Of a stretch of 64,000 nt of DNA, positions 11,728 through 23,917 are shown piece after piece; within the stretch, counting starts at the first letter, position 1; each line of letters opens with the position of its first letter. This stretch comes from Podocnemis expansa. Taxonomy: Eukaryota > Chordata > Testudines > Podocnemididae. The stretch spans positions 3,252,369-3,316,368 of the forward strand of contig ML682014.1 in assembly GCA_007922195.1 (NCBI GenBank), in the 5' to 3' direction. The position numbers and the translations under genes were made by a program. The notes below the pieces were generated by a model. The model had not been told where the DNA came from. It saw only the letters and a list, made by a program, of their open reading frames with translations, and did not search any database.

Positions 11728-13175
11728 TGGCTTATATAAAGTTTCATCTCATGTGCACTTGTCACACTTGACTAAAATGCTGGTCAAAGCAATACCTTGC
11801 TGTCTTGAGAGGTATCTGGAATTAATGCATGTTGTATTAAATGTTATTTTAAAAGGAATCTTTTATTTATAATCATACTGTATGCTAAATACAAAATGCT
11901 CTCTACCCTAAAACCACTCTAGTACTGTATATTGTTTATCAGATTGTTTGCACTTCACAGGTAAAAAGCAGCATGGTGAACAGCAGCTCCTGTTTATATT
12001 TATAGTATCATGCATTTGAATATAATCAGATGTGTTGCACAATCAGCAGTCAGCTCCTTCACCTGCCACGTAGCGTAGACTTTCAGGATTAGTCCATCTC
12101 ATTGCAACGAAGTTATTTTTTTCTTACATTAATGCACACTGTTCATTTTTGCACAAACACTTAGCTTGCTCTGGATTTATAGTGGTTGAAATCTGTTCTC
12201 TGCCATTTTGCTTTATAATGGAACATTCCTAGAAACAGTCGTGATAATTTGCGACGCTGTGGAAGCTGAGGAGACTTTGACACTTCGCAAAAACACCGTA
12301 AATGCAGTGAACAAAAAATGAACTGAATGTGAAGAAATAAACAAATGCTGTAGAGGTCTGTTCGTCTGTTGCCACTGCACAGACAAAAAACTGCTGTAAC
12401 AGCTCTGCCGTGGTGGTAGAGTTTGGTGCATATTGTAATGATTTTCTAATTGGGCAGGGAACACCTTTGCTCTTTTCTGATAACATAGACCAAATAAGGT
12501 TAGTACAATTAAAAGGGCAAATAGTGACATATACTACCATTATTAGTATAGAGAACTATTAAAAATAGCATGTGAAGTTGTTTAACAGCCATTATGTATA
12601 AAGATTAGTAGATATCATTAAATCATACTCTGGAAGTATTCCGAGCATAAAGTTCAGTTTTGAATCCTCATGTGTTGTAGTGGCACTTCCAACTTTGAAA
12701 ACGACGGTCCAAAAAGTAAAAGAAAAATGCCAGGGATTGTTTGAATCCTGTTGCTTGTATCTTTCACAATCTGCCTTTCCAAAATATCTGCACAAAAGTA
12801 TGTAAAAATTGTATGTTACTTCCATCTAGTTAGCCAAAATGTTGGTTTTTGGTAGACTGGTAGCCAAATAAAATCATACGACATTGCTGTGAAGTATTTG
12901 CACCCTCTTACTGTACCGTTGCATTAACCCCCAGTTTAAGTTTGCATGATTGATCTTTCTGTTAAAACTGTACTTTCAATGAGCATTTATGGGGCAGATT
13001 TGTATTTTTAAAGTTACCTTCTTGTAATGAAGAAATGATACAAATAAAAAGTATGGACGAATGCTAAAGAGTCATAATTTATGCTGCAGTACATGTGGGT
13101 TTCATCTTGCCAAAAGTTTAATGAAGTACGGAGGACTGGGAAATATAAATCAAATAAAGCTCACTAAACTTCTTT
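11728..13175 (+). other. AK5: AK5 3' untranslated region (extent inferred)
   Basis: This follows the AK5 stop and carries AATAAA hexamers at 12867-12872, 13043-13048 and 13153-13158. It contains no recognisable transposon, unlike the flanking DNA, which fits a constrained UTR. The 3' boundary is inferred from the hexamers only. Confidence 0.55.
13043..13048 (+). promoter_or_regulatory. AK5: Candidate AK5 polyadenylation signal
   Basis: This is a canonical AATAAA about 1.3 kb after the AK5 stop. Two further AATAAA hexamers, at 12867 and 13153, are alternatives and the sequence alone does not decide between them. Confidence 0.4.
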
Positions 13176-13838
13176 TCTCCCTAATCAGGGCAGATTTTTC
13201 TGCTTTTCTTCTACTTCCTTGACATCTGCAATGTGAGCACTAGCTCATTATTCACTAACAGGCAGTTTTAGACATGCTTTCATCCTTCAATTGTGGCTAC
13301 TGCTGCTTCTTTGGGTTCCTTTATAAATTAACCTCGATCTCAGACACCAATTAAGATGCTATGTCAGCTCCAGTACACCCCAGTGAACCAATCAGAAGGG
13401 TATGTGATACAATAAGTCTAATGAACAACTTTTTGGAAATAAGCAAGTTATCTTCCAGAATGCACCCGGCCTCCACCAGTTTGAAGAGAAACATATTTTT
13501 AGCCTAGATTTGAACTTGGTGGCATTACTGGGAGTCCTCTTACACTATTTATGCAATAATTAGAGGATTCTGGAATGATCATGTGATTGTAAATTATCCT
13601 AGGTACACTCACACGCTGATATATCTATCTAGTTGTTTCCTGAGTTATTTCTCATTAGAATGACAGTTAAAGTGAGTGAAATGTTCAAGTCTGACTTTTT
13701 GTGCTGTCCCTCAGAAACAGATCATTGGTTTCTAATTTCAAAAGTCAGTTCAATATTAGCCAACACAGTTCCACATTTTAAATGTAGCATGTCAAATTTA
13801 ACCCTTAATTCTGCTCCCTCTTCTCTGCCTCTCTAGTC

Positions 13839-14439
13839 CATTGTTTTCCAACCTGTGGTCTGTGGACACCTGGGGGTCTTCAGACTATGCCTAAGTGGTC
13901 TGTGAGTGGAAACAGTGAAAATGAGGTTTCAAATCTCAAAAAAGGCATTGTTTTTCTGATCAATCAAAAGTGTGTGAATACCCCCACCTACAGGTCAAAA
14001 CACAGAAGTGTTATTGTTACCATAAAAAAAACAAAAAAACAAGGAGTCTTGTGGCACTTAAAAGACTAACAAATGTACCTATTGCATGTGCTTTTGTGGA
14101 GAAAATTCCACCTCATCAGATGCTTTGAAGATGGTTCAAAGAGTCTGACAAAGTGAGATTTTCTCCCACGAAAGCTCATGCAACAGATAAATTTGTTAGT
14201 CTTTTAAGTGCCACAAGACTCCTTGTTTGTTTTGCTGACCTAGACTACCACGGCTACCCCTCCGGAACATTGTTACCACAGAAAGCCACAATTTATAATT
14301 GATTTCTGTTCAGTCAGGATTTAGCCTATGATGTCTATGGTAGGGGTCTGCAGACCACAAACTGAATTTCCAAAGAGGTCTATACTTCCATTTGAAATGT
14401 TTTAGGTGTCCACAAACACAAGAAGGTTGAAAACCACTG
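13839..14439. mobile_element. hAT-like non-autonomous transposon, split by a later insertion
   Basis: The left end CATTGTTTTCCAACCTGTGG and the reverse complement of the right end, CAGTGGTTTTCAACCTTCTT, form inverted terminal repeats typical of hAT elements. Inside both ends are inverted GGTCTGTGGACA / GTCTGCAGACC-type stretches. A palindromic repeat with its own direct repeats sits at 14013-14278, so the hAT copy is the older of the two. The flanking 8-mers CTCTAGTC and TCCTACTC are at best a worn target duplication. Confidence 0.65.
14013..14278. repeat. Palindromic Penelope-linked repeat with 10 bp direct repeats
   Basis: Arms carrying GGCACTTAAAAGACTAAC and GTTAGTCTTTTAAGTGCC face each other around a short loop near 14125-14150. 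The right end is CTACCACGGCTACCCCTCCGG. The copy is bounded by ATTGTTACCA at 14013-14022 and 14269-14278, which I read as a target-site duplication. It is inserted into the hAT element. Confidence 0.8.
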
Positions 14440-15788
14440 TCCTACTCCATGAGCTACAGCTGCTATGATCCCAATCTAGTCAATGCAAACATTACAAGGA
14501 TCAACATGCAAGTGTCACACAAAATGGTTAAATTAGATTTCCCCCACCTCAATAAGTAGCACTGTTTTTGTGTGACGACATTATATATTTGATACCCAAC
14601 CACTCTTCACATGTATGTCCACACAAACATAAATACTGTGTGTGAGAGAGAGAATTGTTCGTGCACACACGTATGTAACCAACATATACAAGAACAGTCA
14701 TTCAAATTAGAAACAGGGCTTTAACCAAGAGACTTTAATTAAGGGATTTGAGATCTGAATTACCTCTTACCCAACTCTGCCCCTTTCCGTCAAACTGTAT
14801 TAACATTTCCCCTGTGCACATTTCTCATTTTTTCCCACTTAGATATTATGGCTATTTCCCACTAAGAACATTTTTAAAGCCCATAAAAAATATAAGGTTA
14901 TAACAGATCTCTCTCCCTGGTAATCACTCTTCACCACAGCAATGTAACTGAGTGGGAGAACATAATCTTTTATGTTCCCGTGATGATATAGAGTCTCTTA
15001 GAGCAACAGCTTTTATCTTTCATTAAAGAAAAGTGAAATACATCTGGTGTATTTGCTGTATTATATTCCTTTAGGTTTATTAATTTCTCAGAGTATATGA
15101 GATATGCTTACAAATGATGTCTTATATCATTCAGTGTTTTTAGTAATTGCAAGTATTATCTACTCAATATATTATATTCTTAAGGTTATTTTCTCCTGAA
15201 ACAAAAAGTAATTGCACCTAAATGAAACTGTGAAATTTAACACTGTGACCAGGCTACAATTAAACTTGCTGCAAATGCAATCAGTCAATTACCCTTATTG
15301 CCACGGTTTTAAGCTAATGTGTTTCTTTTACACTCTAATCACTTCAAAAGTTCAAGTTTTTGTTTAAGCAAGTGAAAAACTCATACAATTAAAAATAACC
15401 AATGTTTCTGAACCACAAGCTATACAGTTTGATTAAAAAAAATGTTACTAGGTCAAAAATACCACAATAATTACATGGCTTTGTGGGCTCATACAAAGTT
15501 GCTAAAGTTCCTTTCTCTTTCAGTCTGAGAAAGAACAAATTGTGAACTGGATATGAGAAAACAAAGGACCATCTCCTGCAAGAGGCCGAGCACATTCTGT
15601 TAGGCGCAGAGGACCTTTAATTCCCACTGAAGTCAACAGTAATGTGGAGTGCTGAGCCCATGAGCCTATGGGCCCCTTAAGTATTCATGTGACCTACTAA
15701 AAATGTACTCTTTTCTACTGTTAATGCTAGTTAATAGAAAGGAAATCACAGTAAGCATTCTATATAGAAACAGAGCGTATCCACATAG

Positions 15789-15794
15789 TTTATT
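15789..15794 (-). promoter_or_regulatory. ZZZ3: Candidate ZZZ3 polyadenylation signal
   Basis: AATAAA on the - strand (TTTATT on +). A second hexamer at 16105-16110 could serve a shorter UTR. Confidence 0.35.
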
Positions 15795-16942
15795 TCTCAC
15801 AGTTCTCCTGACAACCGAACATTATTTAAGAACATACTGTATACACAGATAAGAAGAAACATACAAAATGTTTTAAATGATGCACAACAAAATCCAGCAG
15901 TATAAAAGAACGCATGTGAACCCGTGCTCACTGCTCAGGCTAAATTTAATCACTTGTTTAAATAGTAATAAAAATACAATCTTTCATGGATCTTGTGCAG
16001 ACTACAAAAGAGGAAATTATTACCATATATATGATTTATATTAGGCAGTTTTCTTTGATGAGTTGCACTAACAACTCCAAATACAGAGGCAGAAGGCTGT
16101 GTACTTTATTTTGAAGGAGTTAATGTTGAGTATTAGAGACTTTACAGGTACTACCACTGGCACTTTTCACCAAATTTTGTACACATCACATGATCATCTT
16201 ATATAACATTACATTTAAAAAATATATCTGAGTGACAATTTTATAACATTCACACACCATGAGCTGGTTAAGGAAGCAATGCAACACTTGCCCCCTGTAG
16301 TGCTTCACTGTTGGTAATAGAGTTCATTGTGGTTTAAAAAAAAATTAGAAGTCAATGTGATTAAGCAGCTCCAATTTAATAAAGGCCTATAACCAACCAT
16401 CACTGGAACAGTGAGTATTTTTTAGAGTATATTCTAGAAGCAAACACTGTCATTGGTTAAAACCTTGCCTAAAGAAGTCAGTTTCTGTGCTGAAAACTAT
16501 TTCACAACAAAACTGCAAGCTACTAAACTGTTTTAATATAAATACTTCATCTTCTCTGCACCTCATAACCAAGTTCTTCAAAGCCTTTGGAATTTACTGT
16601 ATCTTTAAATGCGCACTCTCATTTCTGGCTCACCTTTCTGTATTTTTTCCTTTCTTTTTTGTTTTGTTTTAGATTCACCACCTGAAAATGACTAATGTGG
16701 TGAAAGGAAAGTCTCCCAGTGAAACCTTCTGCACACTAGGAATGTTCAGCTGCTGTTCAGTGATCAAGAACCGTGACAGTTCAGCGCTGTAGTTTGACGA
16801 GTACACCCAGGAAGCTGTCATGCTGTGAGTGACATTTCAGGGAAAGCGGAGTCTTTCCAAAGTGTGCACAGAATTAACAATGATGCCATTGTTACTTTTC
16901 AAAGAGGATAGTAAGCCCACAGTTGTAAGTCTGCTTCCCATG
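15789..16942 (-). other. ZZZ3: ZZZ3 3' untranslated region (extent inferred)
   Basis: This follows the ZZZ3 stop on the - strand. On that strand AATAAA hexamers occur at 16105-16110 and 15789-15794. The more distal one would give a UTR of about 1.15 kb. No transposon is seen in it. Confidence 0.5.
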
Positions 16943-17087
16943 TCATCTATTAGCTGGAAAGTAGTTTGGGTCAAGATAATTGTAACTGGTGCCTTGGGAC
17001 ATGCAGTAGTCTCTATCTAAGAATGTCTCTGCTCTGTAAATAGGCTCTAACTGATGATCTTCTTTGTGAATCTCTGTTTCATGCAGA
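16943..17087 (-). CDS. ZZZ3: ZZZ3 terminal coding exon (end of ZZ finger and C-terminus)
   Basis: The exon starts after a TTTGCAG acceptor with the last base of a split Cys codon. It reads [17 protein letters not shown], supplying the histidines that complete the ZZ zinc finger. It then continues through TFLDRDYC and [14 protein letters not shown] to TGA at 16943-16945. This is the conserved C-terminus of ZZZ3, a subunit of the ATAC histone acetyltransferase complex whose ZZ domain binds the histone H3 tail. The phase fits exon 17507-17607 exactly. An ATG-started frame extends to 17134 through the intron, but splicing makes that start irrelevant. Confidence 0.95.
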
Positions 17088-17506
17088 CTGCAAAGGAAAG
17101 AAAACACAATTTGGCAAGTGAGCTTATTTTTCATAATCTATTCACTTTCAGAACAGTCAATGCATCTTCCTTATTTTTTTCTAATTGACAGATGTAAGTC
17201 AAATTCTGTATCACATATTATTACTTCACAGTTTAAGATTTCAGAGAACATGTTCGCCATTTCATACTTAACGGTGCTAAAGTTAATTATGCTCTTCACT
17301 GTGCTGAAAGAAAAGTTGACTTTCACACCACTAGAATACACATCTACTAGAAATACACATTTCAGTTATAATCTAGTTGCATCTAACCCTCAAGAGGTAT
17401 CATAGAACAGATAAATCCCACATATGCAATGAGTTTCCTTAGCATTTAAGCCTTAATAGGACAATCAAGTAATTGCAAATCAAAAGCATCACCGCTTGCT
17501 GCTCAC
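17088..17506 (-). other. ZZZ3: ZZZ3 last intron
   Basis: This is a 419 bp intron with a GTGAGC donor and a TTTGCAG acceptor on the - strand. I see no repeat or gene inside it. Confidence 0.85.
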
Positions 17507-17607
17507 CAATCGGAACAAGAATCACAGAAATCCAAGGACATTTCTGGAGGGCAGTCCTGGCAGTGCCACCGAATGCCTTGAATGGGTTCAGTTCCGCAGT
17601 TATCACA
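17507..17607 (-). CDS. ZZZ3: ZZZ3 exon encoding most of the ZZ zinc finger
   Basis: This 101 bp exon lies between a CTCTCACAG acceptor and a GTGAGC donor. It encodes [19 protein letters not shown] followed by [14 protein letters not shown] and two bases of the next Cys codon. The paired CxxC motifs (CDNC, CQDC, CDSC) are the zinc ligands of a ZZ-type finger. The two remaining histidines are in the next exon. In ZZZ3 this finger anchors the ATAC complex to histone H3. All metal-binding cysteines expected here are present, so the domain looks functional. Confidence 0.95.
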
Positions 17608-19192
17608 CTGTGAGAGATATTGAATAGGGTTATCTCGACCAATGTATTACACAAAAAAGACAATACAAAGCAAACTTTCTGGCAAACTCATGGTCATCTG
17701 AAGGTGAGCTCTCTGTTACCTCAAAACCTTGTCTTCCTCCCCCACAGGAGTCGGTCCAATAAAGGATATATCTCACCCACCTTGTGTCTCTAGTATTAAT
17801 AAATGAGCAGATCAACTGGAAAAACCACTCACACTCCTGATGATCATCCTATTTTCTTCTTTGTTCCCCCTCCCTCAGTGGTCCCAACTGAGCTCATCCT
17901 TCTAGCCAAGAACAGCTGGACGTGGTTTCCTCTGGAACCTATTGTGCCAGTCTGAACTGGCCAGAGGAGTTGCTGCAAAGTGGCACAAGGCATCCCTTTC
18001 ATCTCTGGGATGAGTATGATGCCCCGGCAATTCTCCAAGCTTGACAACCTGAAATCCCTTAGCTTGGGATCCTCTCCATGGTATCACTAGACAGCTGCAT
18101 TACCACCTTTTACATTAAGCTGCACAGAAGGATACGGTGCATTAGTTTAGGCTTATTATATGATAGCATTTTCAAGTTCAAAATATGTAACTTCTTACAG
18201 TACAGACAGGAATGATAGTTTCACCAATATTAAGATTACCTGACAGTTCCCATAAGGCGGCCCTGTTTTCAGTTGCTCACAACTCCATCAAATAACCATT
18301 TGGACTGAAATATTCCATGCCAGGTGTCAGCCTAAGGCTGACTTTTCCTTACTTATTTAGGTTTAATTCAGCTGAAGTGGTTCAGAAGAACATTTCCAAG
18401 AACAAGGAGTGGGAAAAATAGATAGTTTTGTCCATATTAAAAAAAAGTCTTGAGACCTTTTCTACCTCTTGCACCCTCATGCTTTGGAGCAGGGTCATCA
18501 AAGGGGGTGGCCTTTGTGTCAGGGATTTGCCTTTTGCTATCCCCAGGAAAAATCCGGCTAAATTTGTCCAAGTTGGAAGGGCTGGACAAATCACAGTTCA
18601 CACATTAGAGTAAAGATGTCCATTTTACCAGTTAAATCTCTGAAGACTCCTTTCTCGCTGAACGTTCCTCCTAGTACTGATCAAACTGCACGTGTACCAT
18701 CCCCAGCGAGTGACTGAGCATGCTCCAGTCCAAGGCTACAAGGGTGCAGAGGCACCTTTCCTGTACAGAATGTCTCCAGCTGCTCTAGTCTATGTACTGG
18801 AACCAAAGGAAGGAGTCTGTCTTTCTTGTGCTCTCAATAACTTCCCCTCCACTCCTGGTACCCAGGAAGTATGGGAGACGTGCTGTTTCTGAATGCAGAG
18901 GGGACAAAAGCTGACTTGGAAGGGAAAAGAGGAGACTGAGACAAGAAGTCTTATAAAACTAGGACAGGAAGTGAGGAGGAAAGAACCTGTGACTAGTTCA
19001 GTAGGACTGGCGTTGGGGGCAGGCAAGGAAGGTCAGGTCTTGTCAGGCAAGGAGATGAAAGCACACTGCCCACCAAAGCCTGGAACGTGACGTAAAATTC
19101 CTAAATCTCATCATTCTTGCAGAGAGCGAATAACTATGAAACCCACTGGCAAACATCTTATCCTTCTCTTCTGTGAGGCTTACATAAAGGAT

Positions 19193-20430
19193 TAAGGTAA
19201 ATCATGCCTGACCAACCTCATCGCCTTCTATGATGAGATGACTGGATTTGTGGATGCGGGAAGAGCCGTTGATGTGATATACCTTGACTTTAGCAAGGCT
19301 TTTGATACGGTTTCCCACAGCATTCTCATTGGCAAATTAAGGAAGTATGGGTTAGATGCATGGACTGTAAGGTGGATTGAAAACTGGCTAGAACAACGGT
19401 TTCAGCGTGTAGGAATCAATGGCTCCATGTCAAGTTGGCAAGCAGTAACAAGTGGTGTGCCCCAGGGGTCGGTCCTGGGGCCAGTTCTGTTCAATGTTTT
19501 CATTAATGATCTGGATGATGGGATAGATTGCACACTTAGTAAGTTTGCAGATGATACCAAACTGGGGGGAACAGTAGACACCCTGGAGGGCAGGGACAGG
19601 ATTCAGGGAGACCTAGACAAATTGGAGCAGTGGGCCAAGAGGAATCTCATGAGGTTCAACAAGGATAAGTGTAAAATCCTGCACTTGGGACGAAAAAACC
19701 CCATGTACTGCTACAGGCTGGGGAGTGATCAGCTAAATAGCAGCACTGGAGAAAAGGACCTGGGAGTCATGGTGGATGGGAAGCTGGATATGAGTCAGCA
19801 GTGTGCTCTTGCTGCCAAAAAGGCCAATGGCATACTGGGCTGCATCGGAAGAAGTATTACCAGCAGATCAAGGGATGTGATCATTCCCCTCTATTCTGCA
19901 CTAGTGAGGCCACATCTGGAATACTGTGTCCAGTTTTGGGCTCCCCACTACAAAAAGGACATGGACAAATTAGAGAGAGTCCAGAGGAGGGCAACCAAAA
20001 TGATCAGGGGGCTGGAGCACAAGCCCTATGAAGAAAGACTGAAGGAACTAGGCTTATTTAGCCTGCAGAAGAGAAGACTGAGGGGGGATTTGATAGCAAC
20101 CTTCAACTACTTGAAGGGTTGCTCCAAGGAGGAGGGAGCTCGACTGTTCTCGGTAGTAACAGAGGGCAGAACGAGAAGCAATGGTTTCAAGTTACAGCTG
20201 AGGTGGTCCAGGCTGGATATTAGGAAAAACTTCCTCACTAGGCGAGTGGTGAAGCATTGGAATAAGCTGCCTAGGGAGGTGGTGGAATCTCCATCTCTGG
20301 AGGTGTTCAAGTCCCAGCTGGACAAAACACTGACTGGGATGATCTAATGGGAGTGGTCCTGCTTTTTTTGGCAGGGGGTTGGACTAGATGACCTCGTGGG
20401 GTCCCTTCCAATCCTATGATTCTATGATTA
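19193..20430 (+). mobile_element. CR1 LINE, 5'-truncated, with intact 3' half of ORF2
   Basis: The copy starts abruptly inside the reverse-transcriptase region ([14 protein letters not shown] frame). It ends with the ATTCTATG-type 3' repeats of CR1 (CCTATGATTCTATGATTA). It is antisense to ZZZ3. The open frame and low decay make it the youngest-looking LINE in the window. Confidence 0.92.
19238..20347 (+). CDS. CR1 reverse transcriptase, C-terminal portion
   Basis: About 370 codons are open. The frame contains [13 protein letters not shown] (RT motif A), [20 protein letters not shown] (the conserved RT palm segment) and the catalytic FADD with FADDTKL. The CR1 C-terminal region follows, with [31 protein letters not shown] and [16 protein letters not shown]. 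The endonuclease domain and N-terminal RT are absent because the copy is 5'-truncated; the methionine at 19238 is internal to the original ORF2. The protein would lack the means to nick DNA. No frameshift or stop interrupts what remains, which is unusual next to the other CR1 pieces here. Confidence 0.92.
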   Translation: MTGFVDAGRAVDVIYLDFSKAFDTVSHSILIGKLRKYGLDAWTVRWIENWLEQRFQRVGINGSMSSWQAVTSGVPQGSVLGPVLFNVFINDLDDGIDCTLSKFADDTKLGGTVDTLEGRDRIQGDLDKLEQWAKRNLMRFNKDKCKILHLGRKNPMYCYRLGSDQLNSSTGEKDLGVMVDGKLDMSQQCALAAKKANGILGCIGRSITSRSRDVIIPLYSALVRPHLEYCVQFWAPHYKKDMDKLERVQRRATKMIRGLEHKPYEERLKELGLFSLQKRRLRGDLIATFNYLKGCSKEEGARLFSVVTEGRTRSNGFKLQLRWSRLDIRKNFLTRRVVKHWNKLPREVVESPSLEVFKSQLDKTLTGMI

Positions 20431-20869
20431 CACCGTCATTGCTATGATTTAGCGCACAGGGTGGACCTAATCTGGAGACGAATCAGGGCTGTCTCCGGGA
20501 CCCCTGCTTCATTTGCTGCAGAAGAACATATACAGTGAATGAGGCAGAGGACAGGAAGAAAAGAAAGCATGGTCTCAAGGTTAAAGCTGCTGAAAGATAT
20601 CCTGGAGAACTGGACTCTATCCCTGCCTCTGCCATAATTATATGTGATGCTAGACAAATCACTTGAACTTTTCATAGGTGGTCACCAACTGCGTGTTCGT
20701 CATCTGAAGGAACCTTAAGATATCTAATTTGAGACTCATAGATCCAATCTGCAGAAATGCTGAGCACTCACAGCCGCAACTGAAATCAACAGGAGCTATA
20801 TTCTGAATACATGAACTGCAGTATAATGCTAAATACTCTGAAAAATGAGGATCTATTTAACTCTACTGA

Positions 20870-21110
20870 GCACCCACTACTGGTGGAAACTTTTGACCTT
20901 AATTTCTCCATGCCTCAGTTCTTCATCTGTGAAGTAGAATTGCCAGCCTCCCTTCACAGGGCTCTTGTGAAGATTTATTAATATTTGTGAAGTACCCAGC
21001 AGTACAATAATGAGCATCACAGAAAAGCCCAAGAGGAAATAAATAATTCTGTATTCAGACCAGTATTTGAATAATATACAGTAAATGAGGCAAGGAGCCA
21101 TACTTTGAAC
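20870..21110 (-). repeat. MIR-like CORE-SINE remnant
   Basis: It contains TTTCTCCATGCCTCAGTTCTTCATCTGTGAAG and CTCTTGTGAAGATTTATTAAT-like stretches, resembling the conserved core of MIR. The copy is degraded. Confidence 0.5.
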
Positions 21111-22344
21111 AATGAGGGGAAAAACACAAATTATTGAATACAATATTCATTAAGTGAGCACAGTGCACAGGATGGACAGATGAGCTAGCAGTCCAGTGGA
21201 AAAATATGGTATGCATTCATGTATGTAAATGCTGCATCATGATGCATACCCACAAGAAGGCCACATTCAGGTCACAAAGACAGCCTTAATTCTGCCAATT
21301 CTTAACAGTTGAGTGCTTGACTTTGCAACCTTAAGAATGTACTGAACGTAGTACATTAAAGTACCAAATTAGTAACCCATTTCATAGCTAGAACTGCAAT
21401 ACTCCTGCTCAAAGTCCACATTTTATAGTCTAAACTAGAATAATAGCATTCGTTTCAAAAAGCCTCAGCTTTCTAACACCATGACTTAGTTCAGTCAACA
21501 TCAGTATATTACTGGCCCGACGGTCTGTTTTCAAGTGTACACCTTAGTCTTCTTGGACTGAACGGCCTTGCACTCCCAGAGAAATGGCTTCTACCAAAAA
21601 TCCCACTAAGCCCCTTCTCATCTTTAATGAACCAAGGCAATTCCTGCAAGACACTGTACACAGGGAACAGCTAAAAAAAAAGATTGCTGGTAATTACTGA
21701 ACATCCTTTCAAACCATCACAGGTATCCTAAGGGATTCTCTCCCCTTTCAATGCTGTCTATAAATGGATGGTGCTGTGACAGCATGTGTCTGTAATGTAA
21801 GTGTAAAAATATTTTTTATTCATCTCATAGCAAAGTTGTTTTATTTTCTTACTTGAATCTTTCTTTCAAGTATTGCCTGCAGCTGCACAGATGCTTCTGA
21901 GCTGGCCTCACTCAGTACATGGTCTATTGATCTACCAACATCCTCATTCCATATCTCTGGCTCTTCTTTCTTTAAAAGGACAAACTCCTGAAGGACTAAC
22001 TTCTTAAGTGGCTGGGAAACTTTATTGCTATTAACTGGGATTCATTTCCCCCACAAGGTTCAATGCTGCTAGTACTCCAAAAGAGATTAGACTCAAAGAT
22101 GGGTTGACAAACCAGTGCAAGTAGCTGTACTCATTTAATTTTCTTTATAAGAAGCTTTATTGTGTTTCTGTATATATCTAAGACAAAACCCTGCATTCTA
22201 TTACATAATTTCGACAATTCTTTTTTCTTATATATCTATGACATTGAAAAGAAAGTTTCCTTTTTGTAAGGAAATCCGCTTCCTGCTAGTCTTAAAAAAT
22301 GCTCATCCTCAACTGAACACCACCACAATACCAGTGTATCTTAC

Positions 22345-22479
22345 CTTGAACCCCACGTGCTGCACAAATCCACTTTCAGCATGCATCTGCTGGAGTTTTT
22401 GCTTCTTCAACTTTTTTAACTCTAGCAGTTCTTTGTATTCAGGTAACTCTCGATATGCCATTGGGATACTTTCCTCATC
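22345..22479 (-). CDS. ZZZ3: ZZZ3 exon (lysine-rich helix before the ZZ finger)
   Basis: This 135 bp exon has a TTTTTTGAACAG acceptor and a GTAAGA donor. It encodes 45 residues beginning [19 protein letters not shown], then a strongly basic helix [17 protein letters not shown], then GFVQHVGFK just before the ZZ domain. It matches the corresponding part of vertebrate ZZZ3 with a few substitutions. Both ends are phase 0. Confidence 0.95.
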
Positions 22480-23669
22480 CTGTTCAAAAAAGAAAAGTTT
22501 TGCTTTGAGGAGATCACTACTGCAAAGTATGATCAAGTTTCTTTCTGGAAAATATTGACAATATACTATATAAGAGACCTATGAGTATTACTTGGTGGAA
22601 AAAACAAGACAACAGAAAAATACTGTTAATTTATATTTTTGTATTATTGTTTGTATTGAACCAGTGGTGCGCTACAGATAGGTATTGTCTATAAAGAATA
22701 TAGCTGATATACGAGTTAGATTACGCCTCCTAATTTTACTTAAGAAATGTACATTAATTTGTGTGTAATATATTTGTACACCTAAACTTTAACTGAAACA
22801 GAAAGATTATCTGATATCAAAATCTGTTGCATATATCTTCTTAACAGAACCTCATGGAAAACCACTTGTACTCTCTCATTTTAAAATAGCAACCGTCTCA
22901 TTTTTCTTAGTGAGAGAGCCTAGCTACCTCAGGGAAGATGGTGCCTCCCATGCTATCTGAAAGTGCACATGGTTCTACTGAGGTCTCTCTCAATCTCAAA
23001 ATACCCACCCAGCTGAAGGCAGCTGTAGCCTGAGTCCAATTGTCAGCAATGGGAGATAAGAGCTGTTCTGTTCTTTGTTGATGTCTTTGTATTAAAATAT
23101 TTTCAGCCCCTCCTGAAGGAGGAGCATTCAGTAATGAAGACTAATGAGGAATAAATGACCATTAATTCTGCTTAAAATTCTACAAATACATAGCGTGTTC
23201 ACAAGACTGCAGTGAGTATTAAGTATATTGAAGTTTGAAGAGTCTGTATTATTTATTTACTAAGATCATTAAGGAGGAAAAAAGTTTTGACCCCAACTGC
23301 TAAATTTCTCAAAGGAGCCATTTTAAATTCATTTTAACTCTTAAATAATTAATGGACTTACTTGGAAATTCTCCAAAACCTAATTTTATAATCAAAGTAG
23401 AAGTGCCATAAAATTTTGGAAATTATATGTTGTATTTTCCATACATAACGAAGTGGCTGAATCCCTGCTTTATGTGCAAAACTCAACTGCTTGTCTCCAC
23501 AGGGAAGCTGACCACAGCTGCTGCAGAATAAGCTATACCAGTCAATAAACAAACAAAGCCTTAACCGTGGAACAGCAACTGGTGCCTTCAGAGTAAATAA
23601 ATGTAAAAACTTTCTGTTTGTACTGCAGTGCCCCACCAAATCATTCAGTGATTATGTACCTGCCACCGA

Positions 23670-23917
23670 AGGCATGTCTACACTGCAGTTAAAGACCTGC
23701 ATCAGATGACTCACTCTCATGGGGTATAGGGCTGTAAATCTGTGGAGTAGATGTTCAAGCTCAGGAATTCTGCAAGGGCAGAGGGTCCCAGAGCCTGAGT
23801 TCCAGTCTTAGTCCAGATGTTTCCATGGCAATCTTTACAGCTCAGCAGCCTGAGCCCCTCAAACCTGAGTAAGCTGACACAGATGAGGGGATTTTTAACT
23901 ATAGTGTAGACGTGCTT
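23670..23917. mobile_element. PIF/Harbinger-type MITE
   Basis: The left end is AGGCATGTCTACACTGCAGTTAAAG and the right end, reverse complemented, is CAAGCACGTCTACACTATAGTTAAAA. These ~25 bp inverted termini share GTCTACACT with the ends of the large Harbinger copy at 53.3-56.6 kb. There is no coding capacity. Confidence 0.7.

Larger units (their letters stand above)
13176..15788. other. Intergenic DNA between the AK5 and ZZZ3 3' ends
   Basis: This is the gap between two convergent genes. It contains a hAT-like element (13839-14439) with a palindromic repeat inserted in it. The remainder is AT-rich with no gene that I can support. Confidence 0.6.
17608..22344 (-). other. ZZZ3: ZZZ3 intron with CR1 insertion
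   Basis: This 4.7 kb intron contains a repeat edge at 17745-17800 (GGTCCAATAAAGGATAT ... CACCCACCTTGTGTCTCTAG), the CR1 LINE at 19193-20430 and a MIR-like SINE at about 20870-21110. The rest shows no gene. Confidence 0.8.

Noticed and set aside
22160..22558. 132-codon + strand ORF
   Set aside because: Antisense shadow of the ZZZ3 exon at 22345-22479.
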